The notes below the pieces were generated by a model. The model was not told where the DNA came from. It searched no databases and was given only the letters and a program-made list of their open reading frames with translations. Shown here in pieces: positions 6,639 through 12,700 of a DNA stretch of 15,496 nucleotides. The DNA comes from Halanaerobiales bacterium (lineage in GTDB: Bacteria; Bacillota_F; Halanaerobiia; DY22613): positions 1 through 15,496 of the forward strand of contig JAGMES010000101.1 in assembly GCA_023128035.1 (NCBI GenBank). Reading direction: 5' to 3'. A program made the position numbers and the translations under genes. Positions within the stretch are counted from its first letter, which is position 1. Every line of letters begins with the position of its first letter.

Positions 6639-6833
6639 ATGTCTAATCAACAGAACAAATTTAAAAAACAAAATGTTCAAGACATACAGTCATTAACTCC
6701 AATACAAGAAGGTATGCTTTATCATTTCCTAAAGAATCCTGATAATAATCACTATTTTGAGCAGCTATGTTTAACAATTCGTGGAAGGCTAGATTTGGAA
6801 ATAATGAAAAAAGCATGGGATCATGTTGTTTAA
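6639..6833 (+). pseudogene. NRPS N-terminal fragment, cut off by a premature TAA
   Basis: Sixty-four codons with a good ribosome site (GAAAGGGGA, about 6624-6632) that encode the start of a condensation domain: VQDIQSLTPIQEGMLYHFLK matches the C1 motif region, and the following IMKKAWDHVV is the helix before the C2 motif. TAA at 6831-6833 falls just before TNEMLRTVFRWEK, which continues the same domain in the same frame with no missing residues. Relatives typically carry Glu, Gln, Lys or Asn here, so one base change (for example GAA or CAA to TAA) would explain it. The N-terminus resembles short COM-acceptor segments of Bacillus-type synthetases that take a chain from a separate upstream enzyme. 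Confidence 0.85.
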
Positions 6834-9790
6834 ACCAATGAAATGTTGAGGACTGTTTTTAGATGGGAAAAAACTTCGAAACCTATGCAAATAATTTTAA
6901 AAAGACATCAATTGCCAATTAGATTTTATGATTTCTCAAGTTTGATTAGTTGGGAAAAAGACATAAGAATAAAAGAGATTAAGGAACAAGAACGAAATGA
7001 AAAGATAGATATCCGTACGGAGCCTTTGAGAGTCACATTAATCTTATTGAATAAAGAAGAATTTATGATGATAATCAGCAATCATCATATTTTATTTGAC
7101 GGGTGGAGTAGCGGAGTCATATTAAAAGAGCTGTTTCAAACCTATGATACACTTTCAGAGGGACTTCAGGTAGAAAAACGCACAAAAAACTCATTTAAGG
7201 AATATATTAAATGGCTACAGAATCAAGATCAAACTGAACAAAGACACTATTGGATGGAGTATTTAGCTGGCTTTGAGAGTAAGACTTTATTTCTGGGTTC
7301 ATTGGACATAAATAAAGGTCAACTCGAGACAAACCGATATGAGTTCAAATTAAATAAAAGTTTATCCAGCAGGATCACTGACCTAACCACAGAGAATCAC
7401 ATAACTACTGCTTCAATAATTTACACAGTATGGGGAATATTACTTCAAAGATACAATAATACCAAGGATGTAGTCTTTGGTACTACTGTATCAGGTAGAA
7501 GTGCGGATATCAAAGGTTTGGAAGACATGGTCGGATTATTTATTAACACTGTCCCCCTTCGAGTGATGAGTGATTCAAAGAAAAGCGCCATATCCCTTCT
7601 AAAGGAAATTGATCATACTCTAAAGGAAAGAACTAAATATGAAAATGTGTCATTGGTAGACATCAAGTCATATAGTCAAATTAAATCAGATGAAAATATC
7701 TTTGACTCAATTGTTGTTATTGAAAATTATCCTTTAGATAGGCAACTTAGTAAAGACATTAATAAGTTAAAGGTTGTATTCCATTCTATAGAGGAATCAA
7801 CTCATTTTGACCTTAATTTGGCAGTGGAAATCGACGACCAGATTACAATGCAGTTAATTTATAATACTTCGATGTTTGATATGCAGCGCATTCAAATTTT
7901 GGCTAAGCACTTTACTAACCTATTGACTTCGATATTGGAAAATTCGCAGAGGAAGTTAGTAGAGATTGAGTTGCTTACAGTTGAAGAAAAGAACACATTA
8001 CTAGTTCAGTGGAATAACACAAAATTATCTTATCCGAAGGATAAAAATGTCTGTAGATTAATTGAAGAATGGGCAATGAAAACACCTGAAGTAATTGCAG
8101 TAAAATACATGAATGATGAAATATCGTTTGATCAACTAAATCGGCGGGCCAACCAATTGGCAAGAACCTTAAGAAAAAATGGGATTACTATAAATCAGCC
8201 TGTAGGGATAATGGCAGAACGATCCATTGAACTGATTGTAGGAATCTTAGGTATTTTAAAGGCAGGCGGAGCTTATTTACCTATTAATCCAGCATATCCT
8301 GAGGAAAGAGTTATGTACATGTTGGAGGACAGCAGTGCTAGTGTTTTATTGACACATGAGCATTTGATAAATACATTTTCCTTCAATTGTCAAGTGATTG
8401 CGTTGGAAGCACAAAGCTTAAATATGGAAACTGATTCTAATGTAGATTTATTAAATCTGGAGATAAATCAAGAAACGATAGCCTATATCATCTTTACTTC
8501 AGGAACCACCGGTAAGGCCAAAGGGGTTATGATTCCACATAGAGCATTAAATAACTTTTTATTCAATTTATACCAGAACTTTGAAGGAGATGTAGGAACA
8601 GGAGACTGTTGTTTGAGTTTGACCAACATTGCCTTTGATGTTAGTGTTTCTGAGATTTTTATGCCCTTGGTCTTTGGTGCAACTTTAATTCTTTTCAATA
8701 ATGAGACGATTCCAGATATTATGAAACTGGCGAGAACCATAATCGATGATGAAATTACTTTTGCGTATATTCCTCCGACGCTCTTAAAGGAAGTAAATGA
8801 GCACTTACGTCATGAACAGATAAAATTGAATAAGATGTTGGTTGGGGTAGAGCCAATTCAAGATTACATTCTAGAAAACTATTTGGCTTTACATCAGAAT
8901 ATGCAGATTATTAACGGATATGGGCCTACAGAAACAACCATTTGTGCAACTTTTTACAAATATGGACAGCGACAACCGATTGGCAAAAATGTCCCTATAG
9001 GGAAGCCTCTAGCCAACACACAAATTTACATATTAGATCAGAATTATAACCTTGTTCCACAGGGAGCAGTAGGAGAGATATACATAGCAGGAGATGGTTT
9101 GGCAGTCGGTTATTTAAACAAAGCAGAACTCACAGCAGAGAGATTTCTCCCTAATCCCTTCATGCCTGGTACTCGAATGTATAAGACTGGTGACCTGGTT
9201 CAGTGGTTGCCTGACGGCAATATAAAATTCCTGGGGAGAGTCGATCATCAAGTAAAAATTCGGGGATTTAGAGTTGAATTGGGGGAAGTTCAAAGTCAAC
9301 TATTAAACTATGAACCACTCAATGATGTTATTGTCATAGACCGAATTGATCAAAATGGAGTTAAGTATTTATGTGCTTACGTTACTTCCAATCAGAAAGT
9401 AACGATCAGAGAATTGAAAGAATATTTATCCCGGTTTTTGCCTGAATATATGATTCCAACCTATTTCATACAATTAGACCAACTGCCTTTGACCCCCAAT
9501 GGAAAGGTAGATAGAAATGCATTACCAGCACCAGATGGAACGATAGTAACTGGCGCAGTATATGAAGCCCCTCGCAATGAAACAGAAGAAATATTAGCAA
9601 AAATATGGAAAGAGGTTCTAGGGATCAATGAAGTTGGTATAAATGATAATTATTTCGATTTGGGGGGGCATTCTTTAAAAGCGACAACTCTAGTTTCAAG
9701 AATTCACCGGGAGCTTGAGGTAGCCATTCCCTTAAATGAAATATTTAAGCAACCTACTATCAAAGGAATTAGCGAATATATTCAAAATGT
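6678..9790 (+). other. NRPS module 1: C (interrupted), A (unassigned), T
   Basis: The condensation domain spans about 6678-7970, with HHILFDGWS (H codons 7083-7088) intact although the stop at 6831 precedes it. The adenylation domain is about 8040-9540. Its A3 motif is FTSGTTGKAKG (8493-8525) with Ala in place of the usual Pro; A5 NGYGPTETT, A7 YKTGDL and A10 NGKVDR (Lys 9504-9506) follow. Aligning by eye with GrsA gives the ten-residue code D V S Y L G G I C K, for which I have no confident substrate. The T domain has DLGGHSLKA with the pantetheine serine at 9672-9674. Confidence 0.8.
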
Positions 9791-12700
9791 CACCAGGACA
9801 GTGTATGAACCCATTAAGCAGGTTGAGGTAAAAGAATATTATGAGGCATCCTCAGCTCAAAAGAGAATGTATTTGCTTCAGCAATTTGAGAAAAACAGTC
9901 TTGCTTATAACATGCCAGGGGTACTTGATATTTATGGAGAACTGGATTTAGTTAAAGTAAAGAAAGCTTGTGACGAGCTGATTCAAAGACACGAAACCTT
10001 AAGGACATCTTTTGAAATTGTAAATGAGCAGATTGTACAAAGGGTACATGAAAAAGTAGAATTTATGCTAGAGTTTGTTGAACAGACGGAACAAACACCC
10101 GAGGGAGTTATTGCAGAATTCGTAAGACCATTTGATTTGAGTAAAGCACCTTTGATGAAAGTAAAAGTACTTAGATTTGAAGATAGTCATTATATGATCA
10201 TGTTTGATATGCATCATATAATATCTGATGGTACATCTATGGCAATCCTGATTAAAGAATTTGCCAGTCTTTATGAAGGTAAGGAATTAGAAAAGTTAAC
10301 AATCCAATATACAGATTTTACAGCATGGCAAAATCATCTGTTGCAATCTGAACTGATGAAAAAGCAAGAAGAATATTGGATGAGCCAGTTTAGTAGTGAA
10401 TTACCAGTATTGAACCTGCCAACTGATTATCCTAGGCCTATGGTACACAATTTTGAGGGAGATAGTGTTAAATTTACATTAGACCAGCAATTGACAGCAA
10501 GCCTCAAAAAAATTGCTAGAGAAACTGGAAGCACCATGTACATGGTACTATTATCAGGAATTAACATCTGGCTGTCAAAATATAGTGCAGAAGAAGATAT
10601 CATCGTAGGAACCGCCATCGCTGGTCGTCAACATGTTGATCTCGAAAAAATGATCGGTATGTTTGTAAATACTCTTGCAATACGAAATCAACCGTTTGGC
10701 TGTAAAACCTATGTAGATTTCTTAAAAGAAGTGCGTAAAAATGCCTTAAAGGCTTATGAGAATCAGGACTATCAATTTGAAGAACTGGTGGAAAAATTAG
10801 ATTTGGCAAGAAATTTAAGCAGAAACCCACTATTTGATGTCATTTTCACTATGCAAAACATGGAAAAGGCTGAATATAATCTCCCAAATTTAACAATTAG
10901 ACCAATAGAGTATTGTAACAGAGTAGCAAAAATGGATCTAACCATCTTAGCAAGTGAAGGAGATGACGAGATCAGTATAGATGTGGATTATAGAACTGCT
11001 TTGTTTAAAATGGAAACAATAAGTAGAATGTTTTCCCATTTAAAAAATATTCTAAAAGCGATCGCAACCAATCCAATGGTCAAATTAAGTGCAGTTCAAA
11101 TGACCACTGAGGAGGAGAGAGAGCTGATTCTTTATGAATTTAATAATACCTACTCTGAGTTTCCTAAAGATCGAACTATTCAAGAGTTATTTACAGAGCA
11201 AGTGGTACTAAATCCAAACAAAGTGGCGGTTGTTTTTGGAAACAAGAAACTAACTTATAAAGAATTAAATGAAAAAGCTAATAGTCTGGCTGGTCTTTTA
11301 AGAGAAAAAGGGGTAAAAGAAGATACATTGGTTGGTATCTTCTCTAAAAGATCCTTAGAAATGATTATCGGCATTATCGCCATCCTGAAAGCCGGTGGTG
11401 CATACCTTCCAATAGACCCGGAATACCCCAAAGATCGAATCAAGTTGATGTTAGAAGATTGTGCTGTGGATATCCTTCTGACCCAGGGAGAGCCGGAAAA
11501 ATGGTCAGGTACGGATTATAATTTGATTGATCTCTTAGATAAAACAAATTACTCAAGAGAGATTTCTGGCTTACCAATCACTTCTACTCCAGCTAGTTTA
11601 GCCTATGTTATTTATACATCAGGCTCTACAGGAAAGCCGAAAGGGGTTATGATAGAGAACAAAAACGTTGTCCGATTAGTAAAAAATACAAATTATATAA
11701 AATTTACTAGAAAAGACAAGATACTTCAGACTGGAACTTTGGCCTTTGATGCATCTACTTTCGAAATTTGGGGAGCACTGTTAAACGGTTTAGAACTCCA
11801 TTTTGGTGTTAAAGACCTTATCGTCCGAACTGAAGAGATGGAGAAGTATATCGTCAAGAATCAGATTAGCATACTATGGTTGACAGCACCCCTATTTAAT
11901 GTGATGGCAGAAGAAAGACCAGAAATGTTTAAAACCCTCAAGTACCTATTATCTGGCGGAGATGTGCTATTGCCAAAATTTGTATATAAAGTAAAACAAG
12001 TCTGTAAGAATTTGAAGATTGTTAATGGATATGGCCCAACAGAAAATACTACTTTTTCGACCTATTTTCTTGTAGACAAAGATGATCTAGCTAACATTCC
12101 CATCGGAAAACCAATTAGTAATTCAACTGCATATATTGTTGACCAGTACAATAGATTAACTCCGATCGGAGTATATGGAGAGCTATCTGTTGGAGGTGAT
12201 GGGCTGGCTAGAGGGTATGTAAATAATCCGAAGCTTACCGCCCAGAAATTTGTAGAAAATCCGTTTATACTTAGGGAATTGATGTACCGCACCGGAGACT
12301 TAGCGAGATGGCTATCTGATGGGAATATTGAATTTTTGGGAAGAGCGGATCATCAAGTGAAGATTAGGGGTTTTAGAATTGAGCCAGGCGAGATCGAAAA
12401 TATTTTGCTGAAATCTGAATTGGTTAAAGAAACAGTCGTTGTCGATGGTAAAGATGATGATGCAAATAAATATTTAACTGCCTATCTAGTAACTGACCGG
12501 GAGATTTCTGTAGGAGAGATCAGAGAATATCTGGCTAATTACCTTCCTGATTATATGATTCCGTCCTATTTTGTGCAACTAGAAAGGATGCCATTAAACA
12601 AAAATGGTAAGGTTGATTACAAAGCCCTACCAAAACCAGAAGGCAATATCATTGTATCTACAGAATACGAATCTCCACGAAATGAATGCGAAGAGAAGTT

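Noticed and set aside
6831..6833. Stop codon read as an amino acid (recoding)
   Set aside because: UAA recoding is not known in this kind of bacterium, and the other genes here use TAA as a normal stop; there is no SECIS- or PYLIS-like context.
6838..6849. Restart at ATG 6838 right after the NRPS stop
   Set aside because: It is out of frame with the synthase and ends after three codons; only ATG 6843 is in frame.
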